A stretch of 64,000 nt of DNA from Tricholoma matsutake. Taxonomy: Eukaryota; Basidiomycota; Agaricomycetes; Agaricales; Tricholomataceae. Each line of letters begins with the position of its first letter. Positions within the stretch are counted from its first letter, which is position 1. The stretch spans positions 8,122,001-8,186,000 of the forward strand of contig AP026541.1 of NCBI GenBank assembly GCA_026075535.2, written 5' to 3'. The translations under genes were made by a program, and so were the position numbers. Of the stretch, positions 32,820 through 45,039 are shown one piece after another. Under the pieces are notes generated by a model. It made no database searches and was not told the DNA's origin. It saw only the letters and a list, made by a program, of their open reading frames with translations.

Positions 32820-34565
32820 ATGGGGATACCTGGGCTCTGGGATGTGTGATGCTTGCACTCTTCTTTTTTGCCGCTTACTCATATCCAAGTTGCAGATACT
32901 AAGACCTGCTGAAAAGATCATCTCATTTACTGAGCTCACAGTCAAGAATGGTTTTGAGGCTAATGGATGGGGCACTCACTCATTTGTGATTGGGGTCGAT
33001 GCTAGCTAATTATTTCATTTCTGCATCTGTTCTATGCTTATGGGTATTCTCAGCATCTGGATGAGTCAAACACAAGTGGTCTTCAACTACCAGGGACTTC
33101 ATGCTCAAGCTGGCAAAAATCCTGAACTTCATATCCTCTACTATCGACTTGCATGGCTATTGAAGCTCCCTGTTACTGCCGTCTTTGTCTTTGATGGCCC
33201 AAAGAGACCTCTCATCAAGCGTGGCAAGCGAGTGATAGCGAACACTCACTGGTTGACACAAGGACTCAAGGAATTTGTAGTAGCATTTGGGTTTCATGTG
33301 CACATGGTATTACCGTACCCCTTTTTCTTTCATTTTGCTATGCTCACATCTGTTCAGGCTCCGGGAGAACTGAAGCTGAACTTGCACAGTTGAATCAAAC
33401 AGCGATCATCAATGCCATCTTGACTGATGATGGTGACTGCCTAGTGTTCAGAGCAACCTGCATAATCCGAAAGTGCATCGTTTTCCCTCCTGCTAGACAT
33501 CTGCTTCATGTTTCTGTAGCCCAAATGTGAAACTGGATGGTGATAGTGTCGCATTGTATATGGCAAATGCACTTGGCAATCACCCTCGTGTATCTCTCAT
33601 GGAAGGTGGCTTGCTGCTTATCATGCTTCTCATTGGGGGGGACTACAATGTTGTAAGTATTTTATCTTCACTTGATGACTTTCCTGCTGACAATGTAGCA
33701 TACACAGAAAGGATTACGTAGCTGTGGGACTCGTGTTGCCTACAGTCTGGCTCACAGCGGGCTCAGAGACTCTTTACTACAAGCTGCATGCTCATCTGGC
33801 CCTCATCAACTCATGCGCTTCTTGGTTCAATGGTGCCTCAAGCTCCGGGAAGAGCTTATGACGAATGCTAGTGGACACCTTGCTCGGAAGCAGCCCAGTC
33901 TTGCCAGGAAAGTGCCTGCAACCTTCCCAAACCAGGCTATCCTCCTCCAGTACGCAAATCCATGTACATCATGGACTGAAAGTACACCACCCAACATTTC
34001 TTGTTGGACTCCTGGACAGATTGATCTAGGCAATGCTGCTTTGCTTTGTGAGCAATTTTTTCCCTGGGGAATGGCTTCTGGTATCATGAAGAACTTTTGT
34101 GATCACATCTATGCTGGTGCCTGTGTCCAGTGCTTGTCTTTGGTAAGCAAAGTGTTTGCCTTTCCCCAGTTTTCAAGCTTTTCACTCATTCTTATCTCTC
34201 AGCCTATCAGTATTTCCTCGCATTTATCAGATCACCTCTCCAGTATAATCCTAGATGGTCCATTCACCCCTGCTAACATTCTTCAGATTGAGCATGCACA
34301 TCATGGTCCTACTCAGGTGGTGGGCCTCCCGGGCTACCGCATTGAGCTGACAACCTATTTGCTTGTTAATGCGATCATCTCCAAGCTCCGTGGCATCTGT
34401 GGACCTGTACCTGATGGCAAAGGTCTGCATCCAAAGACTTTTGTGTGGGTGCTGGCATCTATTCTTGACCATGCACTTCCTCAATTAGTCCAACAGTACG
34501 AGTTATCAAAGAAGTGGCCACAGGTCAATTTTAATCCATCCTACTCATCTGAGATAATGTACTGA
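32820..34565 (+). pseudogene. XPG/GEN1-like structure-specific nuclease, decayed
   Basis: Exon 1 is 24 bp (32820-32843, MGIPGLWD). A GT-AG intron (32844-32895) joins ILRPAEKIISFTELTVKNG and FVIGVDAS, the XPG N-domain. The next intron has lost its donor: the phase needs GT at 33006-33007 but CT is present. Exon 3 (33054 on) reads IWMSQTQVVFN, HAQAGKNPELHILYYRLAWL, LPVTAVFVFDGPKRPLIKRG and HWLTQGLKEFVVAFGFHVHM. After a further intron, a small indel in APGEAEAELAQ shifts the frame before LNQTAIINAILTDDGDCLVF. Later LLIGGDYNV (XPG GGDY motif) and a long C-terminal part to 34565 remain. Intact members cut DNA flaps or junctions. Agaricomycetes carry families of such PIN-like genes, some TE-linked. 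Confidence 0.75.
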
Positions 34566-34609
34566 TGGGCTCCTTAGTAGTGGTGCCATTGTCATTCTCC
34601 TAGTAGTAG

Positions 34610-34745
34610 AGCATCTGGACTTAGACTGATCTGATATTGTGGACTTGTATTACTGTAAACTTCTGGACTTGTGGTTACTTCTGGACTATGGACTTCTGGA
34701 CTTGTAGTTACTGTATGGACTTCAAGTTCTGAGATTATGGACTCC
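34610..34745 (+). repeat. Short direct repeats (GGACTTCTGGACTTGTGGTT-like)
   Basis: About six imperfect copies of (GG)ACTTCTGGACTTGT with small spacers between the XPG-like pseudogene and the recombinase gene. Confidence 0.6.
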
Positions 34746-34758
34746 AATGTACATAGAG

Positions 34759-34767
34759 TATAAAAAA
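34759..34767 (+). promoter_or_regulatory. Possible TATA box of the recombinase gene
   Basis: TATAAAAAA lies 101 bp before the ATG at 34860. Position and sequence fit a core promoter, but there is no other support. Confidence 0.35.
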
Positions 34768-34859
34768 ATCACCATTTTTGAATGATTTAGATTTTCGATC
34801 ACTGAAACACAGTCACAGCCCAGACAGAGAGCTACTACCACATCACTCTAAACCTAGCT

Positions 34860-37155
34860 ATGCCTCCAAAGCATACAAACTCAACCCAGAAGTCTACAAG
34901 GAAGCCGAAACCTGTCAAGAAGGCTGTTAGCTTGCCAAACCTAAACAGCATCAAGCATGCGAGCCTTGAGGAATATGGTAAATCAAAGAACACGAAGAAG
35001 GCATACAAAGGCCACCTCAGTCGAGGAATGAAGTTCTTGGATGAGATGGTAGCACAGAGAATGAAAACCGGCACAGACAATGATGGCATTGAGACAGCAT
35101 TGCTTGCAAAAGCCTTTGACAATCCACCAAACCAGTATTTGGCCATGGCACTCAAGCTATTCATAACCCAGAAATGCTTCAACGAAGGTCTTGGTCTTGG
35201 TACATGCGATGGAATCCATGCCGCTTTTGCAAAATTCTGGGGCGAAATGTGCGTACTGTTCAAAGTTTCCATATTTGAACACCATGCCTAATTTAAATAA
35301 TCACCATGCAGGGATGATCAAAAGTATGCTGGGGAATATTCGTACAATAAAAAAACTGACACAGTTTTGGGATGTCCTGCTCGTGCTCCTGTGGTTGCAG
35401 CAGTCCATGATGCCATCAAAACCCAGTCAGGTGTGAAGGGAGCTGCTGCAACTCGACAGCATGCTGAGGTGATGACAATTGAAGAGCTCCAAAAGATGAT
35501 GCGTTGGTCTGAGAAAGAGTGTCCCAATGAGATGGTCACTCCTGAGAAGGCAGGAATGGTGAGCGATGTTGAGGAGCTACAGTTGCTTATAAAGCATGCA
35601 ATGATGCAAGCATTTGGCAGCTCTGCCTTTACACTATGGACCAGGTGAGTTACACTCTGTCTTCATTTAGGCTTTATCATGATCTGAATCATACCAAGAT
35701 GTGTTGAAATGTGCGAGCTACAAATCTGTGATATCAAAATGGACTGTGTGGGCCCAGCACCATACTTTGTCCCACACTTTAAAGTGCATCTTGATGGTTG
35801 CAAGGGCTGGCAGAGCAAGGCAGGATATGAAGGGTCTCGAGAAAGTGGGTTTTGTGAAGTTATTAGACTAACAAGACTAACTATATTTTTGGCAAAAGGC
35901 AATGTCTATGATATCTATGAACAGGATATCCCAGAAATGGACATGAGTTCTCACCTCATGAGATGGATCAAATTTCTCACTGTACGGATGGGTCGTCCAC
36001 TTGAACAAGAAGATTATGTCTTCCCATACTTCATGCCTAATGGGGCACTTCATCCTGATCGAGCAATGTCATATGATACAATACAGAAATCTCTTGCCAA
36101 GTTTTCAATTGAGGCTGGGCTCAACAAGCAGTACACAACTCACAGTTTTCGGCATGGAGGCGCACAATACCGGTTTATGTATGCACCTCTTGGAAAGTGC
36201 TGGTCATTGAGCATGATCCGATGGTGGGGAGGGTGGGCTATCGGAGAGCATGTAGGTCTTCTATAAGTTGCTCATAGTGAGAGATCAATACAGTATGTGA
36301 CAGGTGGACACACTGATGAAGTACCTGATCGATTCACTCCAAAGCTATGAGAGTGGCCATGGCAATGCACTGCACCCCATTTGTGCTGAGCCCAATAAGA
36401 GTTTTATGGGTGATCATATTGTGATGCAAACAGTTACAGCGGAAGAGTTCCAAGAGATGAAATGCTCAGTGGATCACAAGTTGGATAGCTTTATCAGAGA
36501 GAGATTGACTCTAGGATATCGATGACAGATCAGCTAGCTTGAGTATCGCTTACAGCCACACCTAGCATCAGCACTTGCATTCAAGCTAATCTTGGGCCTG
36601 TTCAAAACATACAACATCGGGTGATTCACAGGACCACCTCAGCTCCCTACCTTGTCGCCTCACCTGTCAAAGAACCTGCTTCTAGCAACAGTCATAATGC
36701 TAAACTGAGATCCAAATTGCGGCAGATCCCTATTGCTGGTATACACATCCCAGATATTGGCCGCGGATGTGGAGGGTGGCATAAAGCCATTGAGCAGTGG
36801 GAACATGGGACTCCTAACATGCCACAAGGACTTGCCTTGAAGGACTGGCCGAAGGAATGGCATACCAAGAGCATGGCAGCAGTGATGGGCATCAAGTGTT
36901 CCCAGCGGAAGTTGGTTGCAGATGAATATGCGAGGTCTGTTCAAAATCCGTTCGCATTTACAATGCAAATTAATTATGTCAATAATTTCAAGCTTTGAAA
37001 GTGATGATGAGAAATTTTTGAGTGCCTATCCATTTGCAGACACAAAGTCATTGGCCTACCTCCTGAATGCTATCCAAAAGAATCATCCAGACAGACAGAG
37101 GAACAGTAGGAACAGAACACCAAGTGAACGCGACAGCTCACCTGATGGCATCTGA
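34860..37155 (+). mobile_element. Crypton-like element gene: tyrosine recombinase with GCR1_C DNA-binding region, decayed
   Basis: ATG 34860 opens MPPKHTNSTQKSTRKPKPVK, then ASLEEYGKSKNTKKAYKGHL, the core-binding part. Introns at about 35250-35310, 35645-35698 and 36250-36303 splice cleanly (FWGE|MDDQKYAGEYSYNKKT; LWT|RCVEMCELQICDI; IGEH|VDTLMKYLIDSL). Catalytic candidates are the Arg of TLWTR, the HxxR of THSFRHGGAQYR, the Trp/Gly of RWWGGW and the Tyr of LMKYLID. After a TGA at 36523 and a frame change, a GCR1_C-like region follows: HIPDIGRGCGGWHKAIEQWE, LKDWPKEWHTKSMAA and SQRKLVADEYA. It resumes after an intron with DDEKFLSAYPFADTKS. A YR plus GCR1_C is the make-up of fungal Cryptons. The stop and frame change suggest it is no longer active as one protein. 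Confidence 0.78.
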
Positions 37156-37794
37156 AGAGTCAGGGACCTGTCAGTAGCTGTCGATACACAAGATGACATG
37201 AGATTTAACAATAGAGATTTAACGATAATGTCCACACCATTGGGAATTTCAGTCTTGAAGATGGTAATGACACTTTTCTTATGACAAACTTCAATTCCTT
37301 CCTGGACTCAACACTTTATTTCATGCTACATATGCAAAGGACTTGGCACGGACATACACTGGTAACTCACTGACTTGGACATTATCATACAACTTAGATG
37401 AGTCAAGTTAGACATTATATAGACATATGAACATTCAATACTACAAGTACAAATTGATGATGAGCTGCCATCAGTCAAGGCCCTCTTCCAAGTGATCTTT
37501 CAAATATGGTATGACTTTGCTTGTTGGTGGCATAGGTATGACTCATCCTGAAAAGAAAAGACTCTCAACAAGAAAAGAGAAAAAAAAGGAAATGAGGCAG
37601 AGTGTGCCGCATGTGATGATATGGCCACCAGAATCAGCCCAATGGTCGATGGAACAGAGCCCGACTCAATCCTATGCTACTATGACTAGAAGATCATATC
37701 ATATCGATGCAATGTTTGGCTGCCGCCCATGGCCACAAACAATGGCAACCCCCGGATTTTGACTGACTCAGCCAATCACCTTAAATTGTTCAGC
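37156..37794. other. Unassigned sequence after the Crypton-like gene
   Basis: No recognisable coding motif. It may include the 3' end of the Crypton-like element, which has no inverted repeats by which to mark it. Confidence 0.3.
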
Positions 37795-37935
37795 ATAAGT
37801 AGTATAATTTTAACTTCAGATTTCCCTTTGCTAGAGGGTGAGGTTGCCCTTATAGTAGAAAACTCTCTCCTAAGGCCTGAAATTGTGAATGCATGGCCCA
37901 AGATAGGCAGGTACAGAGTGGACAACTAGGGTGTA
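37795..37935 (+). mobile_element. Fragment of Gypsy family B LTR/leader
   Basis: AGATTTCCCTTTGCTAGAGG, GAGGTTGCCCTTATAGTAG, AAAACTCTCTCCTAAG and AAGATAGGCAGGTACAGAGT match in order the reverse complement of 58270-58150 in element B2. It is a short relic. Confidence 0.7.
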
Positions 37936-38011
37936 GCTGTAAGGGGAACACCTTATGAGCCCCTACAATGGTTGGCACACATTTGTGAATGTTTCCGCAC
38001 ATGCACAAACG

Positions 38012-38098
38012 TTCGTGCAACAAAGTGCCTTTTGCACAACAAAGCACCTTTCGTGCAACAAAGCACCTTTTGTGCAACAAGGTGCCTTTTGCACCAAC
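38012..38098 (+). repeat. Minisatellite, 19-21-bp unit, about 4 copies
   Basis: Tandem copies of GTGCAACAAAGCACCTTTT, with variants CAAAGTGCCTTTTG and CAAGGTGCCTTTTG. GTGC/GCAC within the unit makes each copy able to fold. Confidence 0.75.
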
Positions 38099-38415
38099 CA
38101 TTTACAAACAGTCCAATATGTTGATCCATCATCCCCTATTGTACTCTCACCATTCTCACAGTTTGCGCCTTTGCGCAAACCAGTTGCACAATCATTGCAC
38201 CTGTGGAAAAGATTGAGGATGTCTTCGCACACCCATTACCAATCATGGCCTGATGCGGACACCACTTACCAAGCATGGCCTGATGCAGACACTATCACTG
38301 ATTGATGGCCATCTCCCCAAATGGGAACATGACCCTGGATCTGAATTGGTGCTAGGATGGAAGGGGCTCCAAGTGTTTTAGAACGTCGCATGCCTTTCAT
38401 ATATATACTTCGGCC
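38099..38415. other. Unassigned spacer with a 29-bp tandem duplication
   Basis: ACCAATCATGGCCTGATGCG then ACCAAGCATGGCCTGATGCA (about 38236-38292) is the only structure visible. No gene. Confidence 0.4.
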
Positions 38416-38590
38416 TTGCACTGGACTCCTTAGAGTTTTCTCTTTGGTTTTCCCTTGCAAGGTATGGGTCTTTTCCTTGTTCAATAGTTATTGAATCTAA
38501 TCTTTGGTTTTCCCTTGCAAGTATCGAGTTCTTAGGACTTTGATTGTAAGGTTGCCCTTACAGAAGAAAACTCTCTCTTTAGTGGACTGA
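38416..38590 (+). mobile_element. Diverged family B LTR 3' fragment
   Basis: CCTTAGAGTTTTCTCTTTGG, then two copies of CTTTGGTTTTCCCTTGCAAG (near 38441 and 38502), then GGTTGCCCTTACAGAAGAAA. The twice-repeated TTTGG(A/T)TTTCCCTTTGCTAG is also a feature of the B2 LTR. Confidence 0.6.
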
Positions 38591-38788
38591 AGGTAGTAGG
38601 TTACCACAGCCAGTGACTCAGTTTATGAAAATTTTGCACATTTTTGCGCCTGCTTCATGACTTCAGAGAGCTTTGCTATCATCCCTCCACTTGACTTTTA
38701 CACAACTACCAACCTTCCCATGGAGACGGACAATGAGGACTGCCTCCAGCGCATCGAAGCGAGCATTGCAGGCCTTGTACAGACTATG

Positions 38789-39452
38789 TGTTACAATTTT
38801 CCTTGTAACTCATGGGACCCGACCAACCCGACCAACCCGACGATCCCCTCCAGACAGGAGGCACTTCATGATTCATGCCTAGGGCATGTCCTTGACACCA
38901 GACACACGCATGATGCATGCCGACTGCATGCATCCAATCCCCTTCCCATGGAAGGCACCCTTGACGCATGGTGACTCCATGCACCCGAACCCACTCCCAC
39001 ACATGCTGTGATACAACAGCCTCTTGACATGAGGTCCATGACGTCGGACTCTCATGATCGACATGCTGCGCCGCAGCACTCCATGACATCGGACGCCTCA
39101 TGCAAGGCATGAGGCCTATTGTTTCTATTCTTACTTGATATGCATCTATCTTTCCGATTGGACCATAAGGACCTCCCTCGTAGTATAAGTACTGCAACTC
39201 ATAGTAGGGATGTCCTTAGTTTAGATCTAGGCAATTAACAGCCTTAACTTGCAACTCATGAACTTACTCGAAACCACTAAGGAAGCCCCTTAGTGCGTGA
39301 ACCTGAACGACTCTACCCAGAAGCCCTGCTAGAGTGCACTACCTATCTTACATCGGACGTTCTGAGTAAGACTAGTGCCGAACGACTCATCGAGGAAGCA
39401 CCTCTTCGAACGACATCGACTAGATCAAGTGGTTGAGGCTTCGCCCTTAACA
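38789..39452 (+). repeat. 5' LTR of Gypsy family A element
   Basis: Starts TGTTACAATTTTCC and ends GCCCTTAACA, matching the canonical ends of the solo LTR at 27092-27860. It has prominent palindromes: TGCTGCGCCGCAGCA (about 39064-39078) and GCCTCATGC-aag-GCATGAGGC (about 39095-39115). The gag region follows. No matching 3' LTR is found before the element gives way to family B sequence near 45,385. Confidence 0.78.
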
Positions 39453-39768
39453 TAAGATCTAAACTATCTGCTAGCCCACCTACCTAGGTGTAGGCAATAC
39501 GTCTTGATACACACCACAGCGACCCGGGTCTAGACAAACCCCAGACCGACCACCAAGAGAAGCAGAACCACAGCCAGGTTCATCTTGGTACTGATACAAC
39601 AGAAGACTAGTCCATTACTCAACCCCAGTACAGTGTTGGTTCTATGGATCAACCGACAGACAACGAGGAGATTTCCTCACTGATGAAGACTTTGAACAAC
39701 CGCACACACCCCCACCCAAAACATCCACCTGCTTCTTAACAGATGAAACCGACGACCTCTATAATGGG

Positions 39769-40665
39769 ATGTCCAAACCTGCAACCACACCGATGACGTC
39801 CGTGAAGGACATTCGAATCCGATCACCAACAGACTTCTCAGGAGAGCGGACCAAGACCGCCAAGTTCCTGCAGGAGATAGACCTGTACCTGCGAATCAAT
39901 GACCAGGTCTATGACACGAATGACAAGAAGATTATCTTCACGCTGTCCTTCATGAATGGAGGGACAGCAGCTGCCTGGGTGCAGGCATTCGTCAACCAAC
40001 ACCAGTCCGAGGGACTTGATGAATATGCAGACTTCTGACAGGAGGTCTTAGGGGCCTTCTCGCCGATCGATGACGCCGGAACAGCAAAGACAGAGATCAA
40101 GAATCTCAAGCAAGGTTCAGGGAACCTTGAAGAATATGTGGCAAACTTCTGCATCCTGAAAGACAGGACGGGAATCACAGAAGATGCAGCCATGATCGAG
40201 TACTTCATGGATGGACTGCATCCCGAATTACTGAAGAGGGTACACACAATGGAGACAGTGCCCAACATGCTTGAAGGCTGGATAAAGGCAGCTTCGAAAT
40301 ATGAAGGCCAATGGAAATGGGCCATGGCAATCCTGGGAAAGACCAGGCAGAACCAGAAGACAAACGAAACGACAAAGAAAGGACAGCCCTCTCTTGATAT
40401 CAACCGACTGATGAACCAAGAATGCGTGGAACACCTCCGGAAGGGATTGTGTTTCATCTGCCACCAACCAGGACACTGATCGTCTGACCACAGGGATGGA
40501 AAGAACCCCACTCAGACGGGGTCAGCGCCCCCTCCCTACCGAAACTGCTTCACCCAGAAGAAGACTGGGATGGACACCTACCAGAAGATCTGCACGATAC
40601 TGGATGAACTAGATGAAGAAGAGAAGGAACGAGCCCTTAACCTCATAGAGGAATCGGGTTTTTAG
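39769..40665 (+). pseudogene. Gypsy family A gag
   Basis: Reads VKDIRIRSPTDFSGERTKTA, KFLQEIDLYLRINDQVYDTN, GGTAAAWVQAFVNQHQ, typical retrotransposon gag. An internal TGA (40036-40038) interrupts it. It resumes KNLKQGSGNLEEYVANFCIL and KGLCFICHQPGH, a zinc-knuckle start, followed by TGA (40477-40479) and SSDHRDGKNP. The knuckle's last ligand is His, not Cys. It ends at TAG 40663-40665. Both internal stops are TGA where Arg (CGA) is plausible. Confidence 0.75.
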
Positions 40666-40730
40666 AACAGCGGCCTGATACGACGCCAGTCACTGCTGTA
40701 GTCTCCCTAGGGTCTGTACTCTCAGCTACC

Positions 40731-43700
40731 ATGAATAGACAATCTATGCACCTGTCTATTCGGGTAGCTGAGTCAGACAACGGGAAAGACGTCGCAATGA
40801 ACGTGCTCCTCGACTCTGGAGCAGGAGGAGTCTTTATTGACTCGAACTTCGTTGAACGAGAAGGGATCAGAACATATCCCTTAGGCCACACCATCCGGGC
40901 CACGAATGTAGACGGGACCCTGAACAAGCAGGGAACGATCACCAGATGCGTGAAAGGAAGACTCCACATCAATGGAAGGAGCTACCCGATAGAATACCTA
41001 GTCGCCGGACTAGGCAAAGAATCAGTAATCCTGGGCCTGCCATGGCTGCGGGAGATAAACCCAATCATCGATTGGAAGAAGGGAACCTTTGAGTTCCAAG
41101 ATGAAGAACGACGGGCTCAGATCAAACAAATCTTGGAAAAGACAAGAAGAGCCGAACAGGCCCTCCCAAACACCCTAAACCTTCCTAGGGTAGACACTGA
41201 AAGGGAGGCGCCAAATGACAGAATGGCACGAATTCAACACATCGTGGCCAAAACAAGAAAAAGACTCTCCGAAGAGAAGGAGAGAAACCTTGCCCAAGCA
41301 CGACTAGCCATGGCAAAGACGAGAGAAAGGCTCGCTGAAGAAAAAGAGAGGAGCCTTGCCTGAGCCCGATTGGCTGTGGCAAAAACAAGAGAAAGGCTTT
41401 CAGAGAGGAAAGCAAAAGAACTAAATTCTGTCCAGATAGCCATCGCAAAGACCAGGAGCAGCAGCACCCCTAAACAAGCCAGAGGCCTTGAAGCAGCACA
41501 ACGTGCTGTCACCAAGACCCGAGAGAACCAGAAGAAGAAACAACTGGAAAAGGGCAAAAACAAAGAATGCGACAGGGCACAACAAATTGTGCAAATAATG
41601 AAGGAATTGCTAACCTCCACAGGGGAGGGAAGCACTGGCAAAAGGAACGTGAAAACGACACTACAAAACAGGATAAACTACCCTCAACAACAGACTACCC
41701 CGACCCATGATTATAGGACTCCAGATCACGGTACCATCAACACTGAAATACCTATGCCCAGGGAGACCCCCCCTCAGGTAAAGGTCGAAGAGGTACCTGA
41801 TGAAGAACTACTGGCAGACACCGGCATGGAAATACGAGCGATAGAACTGACCCCTGAACGAGATGTAATTGAGGATGACTCAATACTAATTGCATATGTA
41901 TGAGGCAAACCAGTCATCGGCCTATTCAGACCAGCCATAGAACTGCCCCTGACAAAAGAACATCGAGAGCTGACACACAGATACATCCAAAAAATGAACA
42001 CGATCAGCAGGCTCACAAAAGGCAAGGGCTCCCCACAGTACCTACTCAACTCGGACATATGGATCAGAGCAAAGACATCCATATCCCAACGACTAGCGCA
42101 TGAGCAAGAGGAGGGAAAGGAGACTAGCCAACGGACCCCGGACGATTTACTGCCACCGGAATACCAGAAGTACAGACAGGTATTTGAGAAAGCTGCATCC
42201 GAATGATTCCCGGTGGGATCACGCGATCGACCTGAAGGAAGGCTTTGTACCAAAGGATTGCAAAGTCTACCCATTGATGCCAAAAGAACAAGAGAAACTC
42301 AATGAGTTTCTAGATGAAAACCTGGAGAAAGGATACATCCGACCGTCGAAATCACCCATGGCATCCCCGTTCTTCTTCGTGTTGAAGAAGGACTCCGACA
42401 CTCTACGACCTTGCCAAGACTATCGCTATCTGAATGAAGGAACGGTCCAGAACAACTACCCCCTGCCACTGATCGGAGACCTCCTGGACAAGCTGAAGGG
42501 AGCGAGATTTTTCATGAAACTTGATATTCGATGGGGATATCATAACGTATGGATAAAGAAAGGAGACAAGTGGAAGGCAGCATTCAAGACTAACCGAGGG
42601 CTATTCGAGCCAATGGTGATGTTCTTTGGGCTGTGCAACTCACCGGCAACATTCCAGGCCATGATGAACGATCTCTTCCAAGATATGCTGGATGAAGGAT
42701 GGCTCGTCATCTATATGGACAACATCCTGATCTTCTCGAAGATGGAAGAAGAACACCGGATAAGGACCGAAAGGGTCCTCAAATGACTACAACAATGCGA
42801 TCTCTACCTGAAAATAGAGAAGTGCAAATTCGACGTACAGGAAGTTGAGTTCTTGGGCATGATCGTCAGACCCAATGAACTTGCAATGGACAACACAAAA
42901 CTGGCTGGGATCAAGGACTGGCCCACGCCAAGGACAGTGAAGGATGTAAGATCCTTCCTAGGATTTGGAAACTTCTATCGACGATTCATCGGACACTTCG
43001 TGGATCTGGCCAGACCACTGAACGATTTGACGAAGAAGAACCAGAAATTTGAATGGACAAACGACTGCCAGCAGTCATTTGATGCGCTAAAAAGGAAGTT
43101 TAATGAGACCCCAGTACTGCTGATGCCAGACGCAACGAAACCATTTGTGGTGGAATCTGATGCCTCAAAATTTGCAACAGGCGCAGTACTCAGACAACAG
43201 GATGCCAATGGAGACTGGCACCCATGCGGATACATCTCGCATTCTTTCAACAAAGCAGAAAGAAATTATGAGATATATGACCGGGAACTATTGGGAGTGA
43301 TCTGAGCACTGGAGACATGGAGACACTACCTGCAGGGGACGCCATTCCCTGTGACGGTACTATCCAATCACAAGAACCTGACGTACTTCCATCAGCCACA
43401 GAAACTAAACCGATGACAGGCTAGATGGGCCATCTACCTGTCACAATTTGACCTGAAGCTACAACACATACCAGGATCACAGATGGTACAATCTGATGCC
43501 CTATTGAGGAGAGCAGATCACATAGCCGAAGAAGACACCGATAACGAGGACAAGACCATCCTCGCTGATGAACTGTTCGTCAAAACGATCGACACTGAGC
43601 TCCAGGGAGCCCTGGTCTCAGCAATAATGAAGGATGACCTCGTAAATGAAGCTTTACAAGCCCTGAAGAACAACGGAACTCCCCCAATCAAGTCTGCATT

Positions 43701-45039
43701 GGAGGACTGGAAATTTGAAGACGGCCTGCTCTTTTTCAAGGACAGGTGCTATGTGCCACAGGACAAAACCCTCCACCAAGCAATCATATGGAAATACCAT
43801 GATAGCATCACGACAGGACACCCTGGACAATGGCAAACAATTGAACTGATCCGATGAGACTACTGGTGGCCAGGAATGGCCAACTTCATAAAGAAATACG
43901 TTGAAGGCTGCGCAAAGTGCCAGCAAATGAAGATCAACACCCACCCGACAACCCCACCCCCAACACCAATTTCATCTGATGCCAGCAGACCATTTGAGCT
44001 GGTAACGACAGATTTTATCACGGACTTGCCCGTGATAAATGGATTTGACTCAATCATGGTTGTGGTAGACCATGGTCTTACAAAGGGGGTAATTTTTATC
44101 CCTTGCACAAAGACGATCAATGCACTTGGCGCCGCAGACCTTTACCTGCACCATGTATACACAAGATTTGGACTCCCTGGAAGAATCATCTCAGACAGAG
44201 ACCCTCGATTTGTGTCCAAACTCTTCCGAGAACTTGGACGATTGCTTGGGATTAAGCTATCCATGAGCACTGCCTATCACCCCCAGACCAATGGAGAAAC
44301 AGAGCAAGTAAACCAAGAGCTAGAGGTTTACCTCCACATGTTCTGTTCAAACAAACCCGAAGATTGGGAGCATTATCTCCCAACGGCAGAATTCGCGCAC
44401 AACCAGAAGATGCACTCCGCAGTAAAACACTCGCCGTTTTACTTAATGATGGGATATCAACCATGCGCTATCCCCACCCCATACAAAAAGACGAACGTGC
44501 CGGCTGCCAAACAGAGAATCCAAGGACTTCTCTCTGCGAGAAGGGAAGCTCTTGCTGCACACGAACTAGCCAGACAGGCTATGGCTGCCCGAACAAATGG
44601 GCAATACGAACCATTCAAGGTTGGAGAACAAGTATGGCTTGACTCCAAGAACCTGAAGATTGGCTACCCAACGAGAAAACTGGTGCCAAAATGAGAAGGG
44701 CCCTTCGTGATTGAAGATGCCTTGTCGAGAACGACATACTGATTGAAACTGCCGCCGAGATGGAAGATCCACCTGGTATTCCATGCAGCTTTACTCACAT
44801 GATACCATGAGAATGACACTCGTGGGCAAAACTTCCTGACTCCACCACCCGACCTCGTGGAAGGAGAAAACAAATACGAGGTGGAAGCGATCATCGCACA
44901 CAAGAAGCACGGCAAGACACGCCGTTACCTCGTGAAATGGGTTGACTGCCCAACATCTGAAAACACATGGGAACCCGAATTGAACCTGAAGAATGCCCCC
45001 GAGATCCTGATGGCATATGAGAAGAGGTACCACCTCTGA
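40731..45039 (+). pseudogene. Gypsy family A pol with chromodomain (chromovirus), decayed
   Basis: Order: protease (VLLDSGAGGVFIDSNFVE), a repeated linker (about 41247-41530), reverse transcriptase ([59 protein letters not shown]), RNase H ([29 protein letters not shown]), integrase zinc part and core (PFELVTTDFITDLP, GLPGRIISDRDPRFVS, AYHPQTNGETEQVNQELEVY) and a chromodomain (YEVEAIIAHKKHGKTRRYLV, KWVDCPTSENTWEPE). Chromodomains steer such elements to heterochromatin. About ten in-frame TGA codons and one small indel near 42,205 break the frame, and YMDN replaces YxDD. It is therefore inactive. Confidence 0.85.
41247..41530 (+). repeat. 66-bp (22-codon) tandem repeat in family A pol linker
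   Basis: Four full units and part of a fifth, each opening AKTR or TKTR: AKTRKRLSEEKERNLAQARL, AKTRERLAEEKERSLA..., AKTRERLSERKAKELNSVQI, AKTRSSSTPKQARGLEAAQR, TKTRENQKKKQ. Spacing is 22 residues each time. The charged pattern predicts an extended or coiled-coil helix between protease and reverse transcriptase. Confidence 0.85.

Noticed and set aside
36621..36998. An independent GCR1-like transcription factor gene
   Set aside because: It follows the recombinase on the same strand with no promoter-like gap and continues its usual domain order, so it is read as the second half of the Crypton-like gene after a frame break.
34860..37155. A Starship 'captain' recombinase
   Set aside because: The C-terminal GCR1_C-like region and the lack of any visible DUF3435-type signature fit a Crypton better. 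No large cargo region with matching borders was found.
37980..38110. CRISPR-like array
   Set aside because: The 19-21-bp units are contiguous without unique spacers, and this is a eukaryotic genome. It is an ordinary minisatellite.
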